Assembly (NCBI GenBank): GCA_017459225.1
Contig: JAFUDL010000383.1
Coordinates: 1 to 6,706 of the forward strand
DNA: 6,706 nucleotides
Direction of reading: 5' to 3'
From: Kiritimatiellia bacterium
GTDB taxonomy: Bacteria; Verrucomicrobiota; Kiritimatiellia; RFP12; UBA1067
Position 1 is the first letter of the stretch. Each line of letters begins with the position of its first letter. A program made the translations under genes and the position numbers. The notes under the pieces were generated by a model. The model did no database searches and was not told where the DNA came from. It saw only the letters and a list, made by a program, of their open reading frames with translations. Below, piece by piece: positions 5,360 to 6,706 of the stretch.

Positions 5360-6706
5360 TCAGCGCACGGGGCGGCAGGCCACGGGAGGAGAGGACTTCT
5401 TCGCCTTCTCCACATCCTCGGAAAGCGCCTTTATCGCCGCTTCGAGCTGCGCGTCTACGCCGCGCACGAGATCGGCCGGGGAGTTCTTCACGATGATGTC
5501 CGGCACCGCGCCGTTCCACTCCATGTCCTTCCCGTCGGGCGTATACCACCCGCGGTGCGGATCGCGCAACACGCCAAAGTCGAGCAGCGAACGCGACCAC
5601 GTGCTTATCACATTGCCGCCTGTGGGCATTCCGACCACGCGTCCACGCTTCAGGGACTTCACCGCGTGCGTGAGGATCTCCGCGTTCGACGCCGAGTCTT
5701 CGTTGCACATCACAACGATCGGACGGTACCAGAGCGGACGCTCCCAGCGGTAGAGCGGATACCCCGTCTTGGAATCCTCGTATCCCCTCGTGTGCACAAG
5801 CGCATGGTTCGCGCCCACGAGTATGGCGAGAACCTTGTCGGCCGTGCTTCCGCCGCCGTTGTCGCGCACGTCGATGATGAGGCCGTCCCTGCCGTAGCCC
5901 TCGCTGAACATCTCCTTCTGGAACAGCCAGAAGCTCGTCATGTCCATCGCGTCAATGTTGAGATACCCCAGCTTGCCGCCTGTCTTCTTGTGCACGTATT
6001 CGCGCACGGCCTGCAACTTCTGGGCGCCCACCTTCGCGCGCGCGTCGTCATACGACGTCGTCTTCAGTCGCACCTGAATTTCCTTGGCGTCCGACTTCTT
6101 CTTCGAGGGGCGAGGGGCCATCGTGAGCGTCACCTCGCGTCCGGCAGGTCCGTTCAGCGCGATCGTTGGATCGTCGCCTGGATTCACCCTCACTCCGTCC
6201 ACCGCCAGCACCACGTCGCCCGCGCGGAAGTCGAAGCTAGAAAGATACGCAGGCCCGCCCTTCACGACGTCGCGCACCTTCCATCCCTTCCCCTTCCACG
6301 ACGGGTCGAACCGCAGGCCGAGATGGACGGTGCGCATCTGCCAGCCGCCAGCGCGCGCAGGAGATGGACTCCACTCGCGCATGCTGTCGAGCGAGGGGCG
6401 CAGCCCCAGATGCGATGCGTCTAGCTCGCCCAGCATCATCTCCACCACCCCGCGGAACGTGGCATAGCTCGTGGCGTTGCGCGCCGCCGCGAGATAGCGC
6501 CCCTTCATCGCCTTCCAGTTCGCGCCGTGGCATTCGGGATCGTAGAAGCGGTCGCGCAGGCGGGCCCAGGCCGTCTTGAATCCAAGCTCCTGCCAGTCTG
6601 CCACGCCAACCGCGTCGTACACGCGGAACAGGAACTCCGCGTCGCCATGCGCAGGATGCCCGTTCACCACGCGCAGCGCGCGGTCGCCCTTCGCGAGCCA
6701 GGCGCA
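5360..6706 (-). CDS. Tricorn-like S41 serine protease with PDZ domain, 5' end outside window
   Basis: The frame is open to the window edge (448 visible residues), so the true start lies beyond it; a GTG at 6670 is internal rather than a start, because the conserved region begins at once. Numbered from the edge, residues 46-61 read AWARLRDRFYDPECHG, the pattern opening the catalytic half of tricorn-type proteases, followed by GELDASHLG (93-101) with the probable catalytic His99. A PDZ domain spans about 125-197 (GGPAYLSSFDFRAGDVVLAVDG). The S41 core has LIIDVRDNGGG (276-286), the nucleophile region NEDSASNAEI with Ser340 as the best match to the tricorn serine, and GMPTGG (359-364). Near the end, EWNGAVPDIIV (396-406) carries the acidic residue that polarises the site in tricorn, and GVDAQLEAAIKAL closes the domain. 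Family members often have N-terminal beta-propeller repeats, which would lie outside the window. Such enzymes degrade peptides, in the periplasm or cytoplasm; location cannot be told without the N-terminus. It is first in the visible operon, 26 bases before tlyA. Confidence 0.9.
   Translation of the reverse strand, partial: CAWLAKGDRALRVVNGHPAHGDAEFLFRVYDAVGVADWQELGFKTAWARLRDRFYDPECHGANWKAMKGRYLAAARNATSYATFRGVVEMMLGELDASHLGLRPSLDSMREWSPSPARAGGWQMRTVHLGLRFDPSWKGKGWKVRDVVKGGPAYLSSFDFRAGDVVLAVDGVRVNPGDDPTIALNGPAGREVTLTMAPRPSKKKSDAKEIQVRLKTTSYDDARAKVGAQKLQAVREYVHKKTGGKLGYLNIDAMDMTSFWLFQKEMFSEGYGRDGLIIDVRDNGGGSTADKVLAILVGANHALVHTRGYEDSKTGYPLYRWERPLWYRPIVVMCNEDSASNAEILTHAVKSLKRGRVVGMPTGGNVISTWSRSLLDFGVLRDPHRGWYTPDGKDMEWNGAVPDIIVKNSPADLVRGVDAQLEAAIKALSEDVEKAKKSSPPVACRPVR

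Noticed and set aside
5339..6424. Plus-strand open frame of about 361 codons opposite the S41 protease
   Set aside because: The product is rich in His, Arg and Ala with no motif, and the protease catalytic motifs are intact on the minus strand.

Overview
This is a GC-rich bacterial chromosome segment of about 6.7 kb in which every supported gene lies on the minus strand, so transcription runs from high to low coordinates. It holds five protein genes, two of them cut by the window edges, and one short intergenic region of 138 bases. No RNA genes, insertion sequences or CRISPR arrays were seen. The mix of genes (a tricorn-like S41 protease, a TlyA-type rRNA methylase, a CPA2 antiporter, DnaB, and a secreted protein resembling the N-terminal domain of family 67 alpha-glucuronidases / DUF4838 proteins) would suit a member of the PVC group, for example Kiritimatiellae or Lentisphaerae. 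That placement is a weak inference from gene content and base composition, not something the sequence proves.

Layout in the direction of transcription: (1) 6706-5360, the C-terminal part of a tricorn-type S41 serine protease with PDZ domain. (2) After 26 bases, tlyA (5333-4578), a complete S4 plus FtsJ-like 2'-O-methyltransferase with its K-D-K-E residues. (3) A KefB-like cation:proton antiporter with a C-terminal RCK_C domain (4581-2536), whose GTG start overlaps the tlyA stop as GTGA behind a strong AGGAGG. These three look like one operon. (4) An intergenic region (2398-2535) with five roughly helically phased TTGTSNAC repeats resembling degenerate DnaA boxes, followed by an extended -10 promoter. 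(5) dnaB, the replicative helicase (2397-841). (6) A putatively secreted GH67-N/DUF4838-like protein (844-1, running off the window), which appears to start at a rare CTG codon overlapping the dnaB stop as CTGA behind a perfectly placed AGGAGG.

The most interesting points are the repeat array in front of the helicase gene, the apparent CTG start, and the translational coupling of a carbohydrate-related secreted protein to the replicative helicase. I do not see a clearly new multi-gene system here; most of the window is ordinary housekeeping sequence.
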